DNA of 18,291 bases from positions 1 to 18,291 of the forward strand of contig CALEIM010000186.1 of the NCBI GenBank assembly GCA_937876395.1, written 5' to 3'. This DNA comes from an uncultured Wenzhouxiangella sp. (lineage in GTDB: Bacteria > Pseudomonadota > Gammaproteobacteria > Xanthomonadales > Wenzhouxiangellaceae). Made by a program: the position numbers and the translations under genes. Below, piece after piece: positions 8,101-16,213 of the stretch. The notes under the pieces are model-generated. The model did no database searches. It was given only the letters and a program-made list of their open reading frames with translations, and was not told the DNA's origin. Each line of letters starts with the position of its first letter. Positions within the stretch are counted from its first letter, which is position 1.

Positions 8101-11100
8101 CTTCACCGCCCTGGTCGACCACGTCAAGTTCCACTACATACATGCGGTCGATCGACCAATCATCGTCGCTGCTCTCGGCAAGCCGCAGCCGTTCGTCAAT
8201 GATTGCAGGGCTGAAGTTGTCCGCGTCAAACTTGATCACCACCAGGTCCTGGTAGTTGAGCTCGTAGCGCAGGTAGGCACTGTAGCCATGAGTCAGATCC
8301 GGATCGAAGTGACTGAGCACGCCGTGATCGATCTGATTGTCCGGGCTGACTCCGGTATTGGTGCCGTCGGCATTGGTCAGTGTGGCCACGCGTGACTCAC
8401 CGAACGAGCGCGGGATATAGCCGCCAGCGTAGAGCGCAGCCGGATCGTTGATCTGCAGGTAGTCGCCCACAATCTCGACCGTGGCCGGCTCGTAGAGTAG
8501 CGGTGAACCATCAAAGGCGAAGAACTGCCAGTCTGGCTCGTCGAAGGCACCGTCGAAGCTGTCGGACCAGTCAGGCTGAATGCCCGTCCCGGTCAGATCA
8601 GCGCTGACGGCGTTGACGTCACTGGCAACCAACAGTTGGGCGTCTGCAAAGCTGCCCGGCGCACCCGGCACAAACGTCACTTCGACTTCGCAACTGCTGC
8701 CGCCGGCCAGTACACCGTTTTCGCTGCAGTCGCCGGCGATCTGATAAGCGCCGGCGTCGCCACCGACAATCTCAATGGTGCCCAGAGTCAGCTCGGTGGT
8801 GAAACTGCCGTCGTTGCTCAGAGTGAAGGCCGTACTTGCCGTATCGAACTCGCCCACCTGGCCAAAGTCATGACTGGCCGGCGTGATGCTGAGCACCGGG
8901 GCGTGGATCAGGCTGACGCTCTGGCTGGCCGAGTGGAGTACGCGGTAGCTGTCGATATCACCCAGTGCGACATCATTCGGGTCAATGCCTGTCACATCAA
9001 AGCTGGTGACGATGATTTCATAATCGCCCAGCGGGGCGTCTTCGGTCAAAGTAAACTCGATCGGGTTGTCGACCAGGTCAGCCGGGGCGGTAACCACGGA
9101 TGGATCCGTACCGGTCAGGCCGCGAATCTGGCCGGCCGGGAAATTGACCGACTGGAAGATTGCAGCATAGGTGGCCGGATCGATCTCGACACCATCCTGA
9201 TGCACGGTAAAGACGTTGAACAGCTGCTCGATATCGCCGGCGTTGTTGGTGTAGTCAAACAGCACCCGCTCGTTGCCATTGTTCACGGCACCACGCGCAT
9301 ACTCGCCGGCAATGTCGGCCAGCGTAACAATGAGCTCATCCTGGAATTGCGACTCGTCAATTACGCTCAGTTGCAGTGACTCGACCGCAACCAGCAAACC
9401 GCCCTGCTCCGGGTCTCCGGCATACCAGTAAAGGGTGAAGCTGTAATCGTCTGTACGCGGAATCCAGTAATCGCCATCAGCGTTCTGGTTGCCGTTTTCA
9501 TCGGCTCGAGCGGCTACATACGGGTACCAGCGGGCACCGGTGTGGCCAGCCGAGGTCACCACCGCACCGGAATGGTTCCACGGTGAGCTGTTGATGAAGC
9601 CCTCATAAACAAAGTGGCTGACGCTGTCGTTTGGCCGTTCGGCCAGCACTTCACCAAACCCGAAGCCAGGTTGGGCACCGGCACCCGGACTCTGATTGTT
9701 CAGGTCATCCCGGGCCGCGCCGGTAATCAGACCGTTTGAATCGAGCACGAAGTTCAGCACCAGCTCGGCCTGGCCATCTGCGGGAGCACCGAAGGCACTA
9801 TCACTGACCGAAGTCGAGCCTTCATGCAGGCGCGGCTGTGGTACCAGGGCAATATCGGTAACAACGGCCAGCGTCTGTGACCAGTCAAGCCAGATCCGCT
9901 CGCCCGGCTGGCCGGCATTATCACCGGAATCAGCGCTTTCGATGGTCACATCAATGGCGTAGCTGCCAGTCGGCCAGTTGACCCGAAGCAACAGGGTCTC
10001 TTCGTGGTCGGCACCGATGGCAAAGCCTTCAATCGGGTGCGGGCCCTGGCCGTCGGGGTTGGTGTCGGGGCGGCCGAAGAACCAGGCGTCACGGCCATGG
10101 CCCCAATACCAGGAGCTCAAACCTGCCCAACCCATGGCTTGCCAGTCGCTGCCATTGAAGTACTCGATTTCAAGTTCCGGCGATGAACCGGTCTTGACTG
10201 CATCATCGATTCCGGCGACGCCAATCCACAGGATGACATGCTCTGGCACCGCGCCACCGGCGTTCTCGATGCTTGCTGTGTAGTGTGCGAAGCCATCTGC
10301 TTCGTCCACGCCCGCAGGCAGTCCTTCGACAATAGCAAGCGACAGTTCAACCGGGTCACTCTCGACCAGTATCTGATGATCAAACAGGCCATAGACCCAG
10401 ACTGGATCCGAATCGGCACTTTCAACTGATACGGTCAGATCGTAGCTGGCATTGTCGAAGTTGACTCGAACCGGGGTATCAAATACCTCCCCGTCGCCAA
10501 CCGGGAAACCGACTACGCCACCCGCGCCATCACGGCCAAGGAAGAATGCCTCGCGCTGGGCGGACGAATCAAGGCCGGGATGATCACCCCAGGCGAAATC
10601 TGTCCACTGGCCGCTGTCAGCATTGAACCACTGCATGCTGGAACCAGCGTCGAATGCGGCCTGGTCGATGCCATCGACATCCACCCACAGCAATACATTC
10701 TCTGGCAAGGCATCGCCCAGATTAACCAGTGTGGTGCTGTAGTACGCCCAGCCTTCCTCATCAGACGGAACGCCGGCATCCACGCCAGGCTCAATGTCAA
10801 ACTCGAGTGCGGCAATGGCAAGTTCGGTTGTCGCGCTGGCGAAAAGGCTGTCGCTGCTCGCACCGACTGCCTCTATGGCAAGGCCATAATGGCCCGGCTC
10901 GCTGAAGTTGCTGCGGAAGAAGCTGGTGGCGTCATGATCAGCTGCAACCGGGAATCCGCCGGCCGGGCCAAAAACACCGACCAGTGCATCATTTTGCAGC
11001 GTTACCGGAAGCGCAGCCCAGTTGCCGCAGTCCTCGCCAGAAGTCGCATCGATATCGGTGCAATAATCCAGCGCCAAATGGGTGTCTTCAATACCCGAAC

Positions 11101-14100
11101 GCGCGATGGCGAATTCAATCATCACGTTCTCGGGCAAAGCCGAGCCGCCATTGTTGACCAGTGTGACCGCATGAAAGATATCGGAGGTCGGGCCCGACAT
11201 CATCGGGCCATCGATGCTCAACGCCAGATCGGCCGGCGTTCCGGCGCACTGTCCTTCAGGCAGAGTGTTCCAGGGCTCGTAGCTGACCGGACCGATGACC
11301 GGGTCACCCAGACCAGTGCCGTCACCACCCGGGCCGGTTTCATCGCCCCACCAGTTGCAAGTAGCATCGGCCTGGATGCTGTCAGCCAATGCCAGCATGC
11401 CGACCGTGTTGCCCACGATCTGGTTGTTGCGCGCCACCAGGCTGGTGCTGTCATCCTGGTTGAAACCGAGCATAACTGCCGCACTCGATCCGGAGAACTC
11501 GTTGTCCTGCAAATCAAGGCTTGTGCCGTCACCAAAGAATGTGGTCGCCATGACTGCAGCAGAGGTCGAACCATCGGTGTCGGCCACGCCCAGGTTGCCG
11601 CTGACTGTACTTCCACTGAGCGACATTTGCGCCCCGGCACCGGCCTCAAATGCGTAATCCAGGAAATCTCCGGAGCCCTTGCCGGTATAAGTCAGGTCAG
11701 TCAGATTAGCGGTAGCTTCTGTACCCTTGACCAGTACACCGACTCGTCCGATCTGCTCGAAATCCGAATTGGTGACTGTCAGAGTGCTGGCATCCAGGCC
11801 TTGGGCACCGTGCGAGTCGGCACCGCTGCCGCCGTTGACAACGCCGCCGTAGCTGAGGACCGCAAAGCCGCGGTACGGACGGCCACTGAGGCTGCCCTGA
11901 ATATTGCGGAAGCTGACCGTATCAATGGTCGTATCACCGTGGTTTCTGATGCCGTGATGAACGAAATACTCATCCCCGTCAAACACCAGATCGGTCAGGC
12001 TCAATTCAACGCCTTCTTCAACCAGCCACCAGGCATCATCGGCGTTGGTTCCGGTCACATCAGCATCAGGTGTGATGACCGGACGCTGAGCCGGATCGTC
12101 GGCACGGATGCTGAGTGACTTGTCAACCAGAACCTGGCCGGAAGTTGCATAGTCACCGGGAGCAATGACAATCGAGTGGCCATCCTCGGCCGCCGCAATT
12201 GCGTCCTGGATACGGCTGTAGATGTTGGTCACAGCGAGCGAATCGTCACCGTCGAGTATGACAATCACACGGTCAAAGTCGTTGTCTTCCAGCGCCCCTT
12301 CGATCAGATCAAAATCATCGTAGGACAGGGTCAGCGGATAGCGGTTGTTGGTAAAACTGTTGTTCTCGATCGTGACATGATTGGCATCGTTGTCGCCATA
12401 GCCAACAGCAACACCGTGGGAGTTGTCGACAAAAACGTTGTCATTGATGATGGCATTGCTTTCGCTGGTGCCCCAGTACGAGGTCACGATAATGCCGGCC
12501 GAGGTTGAACCGTCAGTGCTGGCAACGCCACGGTGGCCCGAGAATGTGTTGCCGGTGATGGTGGCAGCACCTTCAGCACCCAGGTCCACGCCATAATCCA
12601 GATGATCACCGCTGCCCTTGCCGACAAAATCATTGTCGGCGATGGTGGCAGTCGACTCACTCCCCTTGACCAGAATACCAATGCGTCCAATCTGCTCGAA
12701 AGTGCTGTTGGTCACTTCCAGATGCGCGGCTGAATAGTCGCCCGCGCCAGCACCGCCGGCTACATGGCCGCCGAAGCTCAAGACCGCCATGCCCGCATAG
12801 TTTTTGCTCGGGTTCTCGATATTCTGAAAATCAACGGAATCGATGCTCATGTCGCCATGCGAGCGCAGAGCATGATTGACCATGCTCGCGCCACCGTCGA
12901 TGATCACATTGGCCAGACCAAAAGCAATACCTTCTTCGACCAGAATCCAGGCGTCACCAGCGTTATCGCCGATCATGTCATCAGCGGGGCTGATCTTGGG
13001 CTTGTCGCCGACACCGATCACGGCCAGGTCATTGTCGATCGCCAGGCGGTCCGTAACGTAATTGCCGGAAGCAAGATAAACCGTGCCGCCATCAGCAACT
13101 GCACCCAAACCGGCGGCAAGCGTGGCGAAGGCGTCCAGCCCGACTGTCCCCTCAATCGTTGAGCTGTCGGGCAGAGTAAAGCTGACCGATGCACCGTGGT
13201 TTTCATCGGCGAAGTCATCATCGACATAAACCTGGGCAAGATCAGCCGCTGCTGAGTTGTCGATCACGCTCAGCTCCAGGGACTCAACCGCAACCAGCGT
13301 GCCACCCTGGCCCGGGTCTCCGGCATACCAGTAAAGGGTGAAGCTGTAGTCATCAGCACGCGGAATCCAGTAATCGCCATCAGCGTTCTGGTTGCCGTTT
13401 TCATCGGCTCGAGCGGCTACATACGGGTACCAGCGGGCACCGGTGTGGCCAGCCGAGGTCACCACCGCACCGGAATGGTTCCACGGTGAGCTGTTGATGA
13501 AGCCCTCATAAACAAAGTGGCTGACGCTGTCGTTTGGCCGTTCGGCCAGCACTTCACCAAACCCGAAGCCAGGTTGGGCACCGGCACCCGGACTCTGATT
13601 GTTCAGGTCATCCCGGGCCGCGCCGGTAATCAGACCGTTTGAATCGAGCACGAAGTTCAGCACCAGCTCGGCCTGGCCATCTGCCGGAGCATCGAAGGCA
13701 CTATCACTGACCGAAGTCGAGCCTTCATGCAGACGCGACTGTGGTACCAGACCGATATCGGTCACCACGTCAAACGCACCCGACCAGTCAAGCCAGACTC
13801 GTTCGCCCGGCTGGCCGGAACCATTGCCGGAGTCAACACTTTCCAGCGTCACATCAATCGCATAGGTGCCGGTGGACCAATTGACTCGCAGCGGAATCTG
13901 TTCATCATGACCGGAGCTGATCGGAAAACCCACCACCTGATTGGCATCCCGCCCCAGGAAATAGCCATCACGATTGATATTCCAGTGGTCGGCTCCGCCC
14001 CAGCCCATGGCCTGCCAGGCGCTGCCATCAAAATACTCGATACTTGCGCCATCAATGTGAGCACTATTGTCAATTCCAGCTGCTTCGAGCCACAGCACCA

Positions 14101-16198
14101 CGTTCTCGGGAACGTCACCATAGCTGCTCAGATGAGCGGTGAAACCAGTCCACCCGGCCGCCGCATCAAGCCCTGCCGGCAGGCCAGGTTCAACGCTCAA
14201 TTCAATGTCAACTTCGAAGGTATTGTTGATCACGGCAAGAGCCAGCAGATCATCATCTTCGTAAGACAGGTTGATCTGGTGGCGGTTGTCAGTGAAGGTG
14301 TTGTTCTCAATGCTGACAACACTTTCTTCCTCGTCATCGAATCCAATACCGACACCAATATGGTTATCGATGAAGTGATTGCCTTCGATGTGCGCATGGC
14401 TTGGCCCCTCACCCCAATACGAACTCACCAGAATGGCCGCTGAGGTCGAACCATCGCTGCTGGCAACACCGTGGTTGCCGGAAACGCTGTTGCCGGTAAT
14501 AACTGCCACGGCCTCTGAACCCACATCGACAAAATAATCGATGAAATCACCTTCACCCTTGCCGGTGTAGACGTTGTCGGTGATATCGGCGGTCGCTTGA
14601 TCGCCCTTGACCACGATACCAATCCGGCCAATCTGCTCAAAACTGCTGTTGGAAACTTCCAGCTGCGAAGCCGCATAATTCCCGGCCCCGCCACCACCAG
14701 CGATATGTCCACCAAAGCCGGCGATTCCGAGCCCCTGATACGGGCTGCCCTCCAGGCTGCCACGGATATTGCGGAAGTCGACGGCGTTGACAACGGTATT
14801 GCCGTGCGAGCGCAGACCGTAGTGAATCCAGTATCCGTCACCGTCAAGAACGACGTTCTCCAACCTGAATTCAACGCCCTGCTCCACCAGAATCCAGGCC
14901 TGACCAGGATTGCCGCCGGTCATGTTGTTGCCGGGCCCAAGTATTGGCTTGCTGCCAACGCCACCAACAATCGAAATATCCTTGTTGATGAGAATGTGGC
15001 CAGTAGCGGGATAATTGCCCGAAGCAACCTCAACTACATCGCCCTGACCCGCCTGGTCAACAGCGTACTGGATGGTCAAACAGGCGCTGTCAATGCAGGC
15101 TCCGGTGTCCTCGCCATCGATGGCCACCATGCGGACCAGGTTACTGATCGTGTTGCTCGCTTCCAACTGCGCCAAGCCAATCTGATTGCCCGGATCCAGC
15201 AGATTGAGCTGATTGCTTATGAAATGATTGCCCTCAACGATCCAAACGCCGGGATCATCGGCACCGGGATCACTGATCTGCAGACCGGTGAGGTTTTCCC
15301 GGATGGTATTGCCGGTAATGGCCGTATCGGCGGGATAGCCGAAATCTCCCACCCTCTCGACAAGAACCCCACGATTGCCGCCCTTGATGATATTGTCATC
15401 GATCATGGTCGCGTTGACGTTACCTTGCAACGCCACGCCATTGATGACGTCGCTGATGGTGTTGTTCCTGAGCACATTGCCGCTTGCCTCGACCCAGTTT
15501 GGATCGCTGGTATAGGCAGCAATGACGTTGATGCCGTGGTCCGAGCCTGAAATCTTATTGTCTTCAATCAGCGCATCGACCGAGCCCCACATGGCGATGC
15601 CCGAACCGCTCCAGTTCGGATTGTCGAATGTCGTACTTTCAATGGTATTGCCGATTACGGTTGAGCCGGTGCCACCGGCAATGCCAATGGCGTTGCGGGC
15701 ACCGGTTGTCTCGCGAATCAGGGTGTTGTTGAGGATGTGAACCGTGCCATCACCCATACGCTGGGCAATGCCGCGCTGGGCCCAGTTGGTAACGGTAAAG
15801 CCCGCAACCGTCACAGCGGTCGGAAACTCACTGCTTTCATTGGAAAACGGGCTGCCGATCAGAACTGCGTTCTCGGCATCGCCAGCATCAATCTCGGTGT
15901 CTGCCGGGCCGCTGGATGACGTCAGCGTGAGGCCATCCGTACCAATATACAGACTGCCGACATACGTGCCCGGACCAACCTCAACGGTATCGCCAACGTC
16001 GGCCTGGTCGATAGCGTACTGGATCGTCTGGCAAGCGGTGGCAACACAATCACCAGTATCGCTGCCGTTCTCGGCAACCCGACGTGTCTCCTGGGCCCAG
16101 CCCGCGGTTGCGACCATCGCAGCAGCCAGCACCACCAGGCGCAAAGCCCTCATTGCGCCGGCTTGTATGCCGGGCTTATCCACCTTCGCTTCTGTCAT
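5156..16198 (-). CDS. Giant secreted modular protein with beta-helix, ASH-like, MBG and DUF11-type domains (3680 aa)
   Basis: One uninterrupted frame of 3680 codons. ATG at 16198 is preferred because GGGAG lies 8 nt upstream; the frame can extend to a TTG at 16213. Signal peptide about 1-35 (AGWA before Gln36). Order, approximate: beta-helix 37-354 opening with a C-x5-C pair (GDCVATAC); second helix 355-660 opening similarly (GACIDSAC); beta-sandwich region 665-980; third and fourth helices 988-1650 ending in CNWWGDETGPG near 1613; further beta-sandwich repeats to 2260, including a duplicated block; choice-of-anchor-D/ASH-like domain about 2437-2537 (HDFGQVG); possible lectin-like jelly roll 2540-2757; second ASH-like domain 2762-2860; five MBG repeats about 2862-3228; Ig-like domains, one invasin-like, to 3410; DUF11-like 3412-3530; IFRDRFE near 3535; an unassigned domain to the end. 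No LPXTG, PEP-CTERM tail, RTX repeats or autotransporter barrel seen. A surface or matrix role is inference. Confidence 0.95.
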   Translation of the reverse strand: MTEAKVDKPGIQAGAMRALRLVVLAAAMVATAGWAQETRRVAENGSDTGDCVATACQTIQYAIDQADVGDTVEVGPGTYVGSLYIGTDGLTLTSSSGPADTEIDAGDAENAVLIGSPFSNESSEFPTAVTVAGFTVTNWAQRGIAQRMGDGTVHILNNTLIRETTGARNAIGIAGGTGSTVIGNTIESTTFDNPNWSGSGIAMWGSVDALIEDNKISGSDHGINVIAAYTSDPNWVEASGNVLRNNTISDVINGVALQGNVNATMIDDNIIKGGNRGVLVERVGDFGYPADTAITGNTIRENLTGLQISDPGADDPGVWIVEGNHFISNQLNLLDPGNQIGLAQLEASNTISNLVRMVAIDGEDTGACIDSACLTIQYAVDQAGQGDVVEVASGNYPATGHILINKDISIVGGVGSKPILGPGNNMTGGNPGQAWILVEQGVEFRLENVVLDGDGYWIHYGLRSHGNTVVNAVDFRNIRGSLEGSPYQGLGIAGFGGHIAGGGGAGNYAASQLEVSNSSFEQIGRIGIVVKGDQATADITDNVYTGKGEGDFIDYFVDVGSEAVAVITGNSVSGNHGVASSDGSTSAAILVSSYWGEGPSHAHIEGNHFIDNHIGVGIGFDDEEESVVSIENNTFTDNRHQINLSYEDDDLLALAVINNTFEVDIELSVEPGLPAGLDAAAGWTGFTAHLSSYGDVPENVVLWLEAAGIDNSAHIDGASIEYFDGSAWQAMGWGGADHWNINRDGYFLGRDANQVVGFPISSGHDEQIPLRVNWSTGTYAIDVTLESVDSGNGSGQPGERVWLDWSGAFDVVTDIGLVPQSRLHEGSTSVSDSAFDAPADGQAELVLNFVLDSNGLITGAARDDLNNQSPGAGAQPGFGFGEVLAERPNDSVSHFVYEGFINSSPWNHSGAVVTSAGHTGARWYPYVAARADENGNQNADGDYWIPRADDYSFTLYWYAGDPGQGGTLVAVESLELSVIDNSAAADLAQVYVDDDFADENHGASVSFTLPDSSTIEGTVGLDAFATLAAGLGAVADGGTVYLASGNYVTDRLAIDNDLAVIGVGDKPKISPADDMIGDNAGDAWILVEEGIAFGLANVIIDGGASMVNHALRSHGDMSIDSVDFQNIENPSKNYAGMAVLSFGGHVAGGAGAGDYSAAHLEVTNSTFEQIGRIGILVKGSESTATIADNDFVGKGSGDHLDYGVDLGAEGAATITGNTFSGHRGVASTDGSTSAGIIVTSYWGTSESNAIINDNVFVDNSHGVAVGYGDNDANHVTIENNSFTNNRYPLTLSYDDFDLIEGALEDNDFDRVIVILDGDDSLAVTNIYSRIQDAIAAAEDGHSIVIAPGDYATSGQVLVDKSLSIRADDPAQRPVITPDADVTGTNADDAWWLVEEGVELSLTDLVFDGDEYFVHHGIRNHGDTTIDTVSFRNIQGSLSGRPYRGFAVLSYGGVVNGGSGADSHGAQGLDASTLTVTNSDFEQIGRVGVLVKGTEATANLTDLTYTGKGSGDFLDYAFEAGAGAQMSLSGSTVSGNLGVADTDGSTSAAVMATTFFGDGTSLDLQDNEFSGSSAAVMLGFNQDDSTSLVARNNQIVGNTVGMLALADSIQADATCNWWGDETGPGGDGTGLGDPVIGPVSYEPWNTLPEGQCAGTPADLALSIDGPMMSGPTSDIFHAVTLVNNGGSALPENVMIEFAIARSGIEDTHLALDYCTDIDATSGEDCGNWAALPVTLQNDALVGVFGPAGGFPVAADHDATSFFRSNFSEPGHYGLAIEAVGASSDSLFASATTELAIAALEFDIEPGVDAGVPSDEEGWAYYSTTLVNLGDALPENVLLWVDVDGIDQAAFDAGSSMQWFNADSGQWTDFAWGDHPGLDSSAQREAFFLGRDGAGGVVGFPVGDGEVFDTPVRVNFDNASYDLTVSVESADSDPVWVYGLFDHQILVESDPVELSLAIVEGLPAGVDEADGFAHYTASIENAGGAVPEHVILWIGVAGIDDAVKTGSSPELEIEYFNGSDWQAMGWAGLSSWYWGHGRDAWFFGRPDTNPDGQGPHPIEGFAIGADHEETLLLRVNWPTGSYAIDVTIESADSGDNAGQPGERIWLDWSQTLAVVTDIALVPQPRLHEGSTSVSDSAFGAPADGQAELVLNFVLDSNGLITGAARDDLNNQSPGAGAQPGFGFGEVLAERPNDSVSHFVYEGFINSSPWNHSGAVVTSAGHTGARWYPYVAARADENGNQNADGDYWIPRTDDYSFTLYWYAGDPEQGGLLVAVESLQLSVIDESQFQDELIVTLADIAGEYARGAVNNGNERVLFDYTNNAGDIEQLFNVFTVHQDGVEIDPATYAAIFQSVNFPAGQIRGLTGTDPSVVTAPADLVDNPIEFTLTEDAPLGDYEIIVTSFDVTGIDPNDVALGDIDSYRVLHSASQSVSLIHAPVLSITPASHDFGQVGEFDTASTAFTLSNDGSFTTELTLGTIEIVGGDAGAYQIAGDCSENGVLAGGSSCEVEVTFVPGAPGSFADAQLLVASDVNAVSADLTGTGIQPDWSDSFDGAFDEPDWQFFAFDGSPLLYEPATVEIVGDYLQINDPAALYAGGYIPRSFGESRVATLTNADGTNTGVSPDNQIDHGVLSHFDPDLTHGYSAYLRYELNYQDLVVIKFDADNFSPAIIDERLRLAESSDDDWSIDRMYVVELDVVDQGGEALIVARAFDAGTGALLGTVEASDSDPLAAGYAGVVAITNSIGLNGTFDTAAAVSSFASADLSDVLIDFGAVDAFDNSAPQTVTIDNRGNAELLISELSIGGNNAGAFSLADGSCDSSVAAGDSCSFEVVFTPEGVGSASAEIVIESNASTSPDVVLLEGEGTVIAATISLSNLEQTYDGDPKPVTVTTDPAGLNVVVTYDGQATVPTDAGSYAVDASIDDPGYSGSASDTLVIAAAPVALTFDNLVQVYDGSEKLVTVMTVPADLDVVVTYDGASTGPVDAGSYLVYAEVVDPNYQPVSDSAVLVVEPGQADVVLTDLVQTWDNDNPLPVTVTTDPTGLNVIVTYDGMLDAPTGVGSYVVFATIDDVNWNGSASGMLVVEPVSASITLDGLNQVYDGTPRVVTAMTDPAGLAVDISYDGLSAAPTDVGSYQIVATIVDANHTGSVSDTLVVSRAQVDAIVITELEQTYNGQPREVVVTTTPAGLDVVVTYDGSTAAPVDVGSYPVEVTVSDVNYFGSASDTLVVNQGSQTIDFPALADRSVDDSPFAISASADSGLTVAFSVLSGPASVDGDMVTLTGELGEVVIEAAQAGDDNWLPADPVQQSFAVSEGDGHSMEAVSATTISGESGEPVDAADRPTVRVLDEHENPVAGVSVSFEVTAGSGTVSGSAQLTDEQGLAQVGGWLLGNESTQTLIATAPGLEGSPVEFTAEVDAVIGLEISITDNRDTIEPGERNTYVVVASNAGPNTAVDATVSVGLPQHLVEASADWTCYAGLGASCGTSGTGGIDDSVTLPAGSSVVYVLEADVDPRAHGNIEVQAILELDEEQATDSTTTTVINASDSIFRDRFEPADSEKLAVEAAHIQGHLLIDSGFRGGVPPRVLLGGQDRHGNDVFRVRSFEHDELSLVRIELRDGSGQWQHGNWLEMQPASQAVLAFEFDSAVGLLMLVGESADSLIQSNSRAASSASSLYTDSNDQVEIVLE
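5159..5600 (-). other. IFRDRFE linker and unassigned C-terminal domain of the giant protein
   Basis: After the DUF11-like domain the protein reads SDSIFRDRFEPADSE and continues for about 130 residues. In many secreted proteins of related bacteria a similar IFxDGFE motif comes very near the C-terminus (recollection, not checked); here a further domain follows. It contains alternating beta-strand-like segments (HLLIDSGFRGG, PPRVLLGGQD, LSLVRIELRDG, AVLAFEFDS, VGLLMLVGE), then a Ser/Ala-rich stretch, and ends VEIVLE. The pattern suggests a small beta-sandwich. I do not recognise the family. Confidence 0.6.
6520..7615 (-). repeat. Five tandem MBG-type repeats
   Basis: Five units of about 72 residues (215-220 nt) start near 7607, 7388, 7168, 6953 and 6735. 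Each has the pattern LxQxYDG, VTxxTxPAGLxVxVTYDG, DxGSYxVxAxxxDxNYxGSASDTLVV, typical of MBG-type repeats in bacterial surface proteins. The third unit is atypical, with TWDNDNP in place of the YDG turn. An Ig-like unit (QTIDFPALADRSVDDSPF) that often accompanies such arrays follows directly. Confidence 0.85.
9455..9781 (-). repeat. Perfect 327-bp direct repeat, copy 2
   Basis: Aligned base by base with 13358-13684 at an offset of 3903 bp (1301 codons), I find no mismatch over 327 bp. It encodes about residues 2140-2248, from inside a segment starting HEGSTSVSDSAF to DYWIPR. Flanking sequence stays homologous but diverges at once on both sides (for example G/C at 9782 against 13685). Confidence 0.93.
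11400..12180 (-). repeat. Shared beta-helix module, third copy in the giant gene
   Basis: Begins GHSIVIAPGDYATSG directly after the second copy and is the most divergent. The signatures are still in order: RPVITP, DAWWLVEEG, IRNHGD, SYGG, SDFEQIGRVGVLVKG, YTGKGSGDFLDY, GVADTDGSTSAA and TTFFGDG. It leads into the CNWWGDETGPG motif that closes this helical part. Confidence 0.75.
12250..13080 (-). repeat. Shared beta-helix module, second copy in the giant gene
   Basis: Runs from YLASGNYVTDR to DNDFDRVIVI and contains GVGDKPKISP, DAWILVEEG, LRSHGD, SFGG, STFEQIGRIGILVKG, VGKGSGDHLDY, GVASTDGSTSAG and TSYWGTSES. It is the nearest relative of the copy in the left-hand gene, including the preceding VYVDDDF segment. 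Confidence 0.8.
13358..13684 (-). repeat. Perfect 327-bp direct repeat, copy 1
   Basis: Upstream copy of the tract at 9455-9781, encoding about residues 839-947 in the same reading frame. It lies in a beta-sandwich block that is homologous more widely (roughly 13264-14060 against 9361-10160) but only partly conserved outside the tract. Confidence 0.93.
14212..15048 (-). repeat. Shared beta-helix module, first copy in the giant gene
   Basis: Runs from EVASGNYPATG to NNTFEVDI. Signatures in order: GVGSKPILGP, QAWILVEQG, LRSHGN, GFGG, SSFEQIGRIGIVVKG, YTGKGEGDFIDY, GVASSDGSTSAA and SSYWGEG. A beta-sandwich region follows rather than another helix. Boundaries are approximate. Confidence 0.8.
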
Positions 16199-16206
16199 CA
16201 CAATTA

Positions 16207-16211
16207 CTCCC
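16207..16211 (-). promoter_or_regulatory. Ribosome binding site deciding the start of the giant gene
   Basis: GGGAG on the minus strand lies 8 nt before ATG 16198. It supports that start over the in-frame TTG at 16213, which would overlap this site, and over ATG 16153, which has no Shine-Dalgarno. Confidence 0.7.
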
Positions 16212-16213
16212 AA

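Noticed and set aside
10580..12118. 512-codon plus-strand ORF opposite the giant gene
   Set aside because: It is antisense to well-conserved beta-helix and beta-sandwich coding sequence. Its translation shows no domain, and similar shadows occur opposite each copy of the repeated modules.
14597..15550. 317-codon plus-strand ORF
   Set aside because: Antisense to the first two beta-helices of the giant protein, with no ribosome site or recognisable motif.
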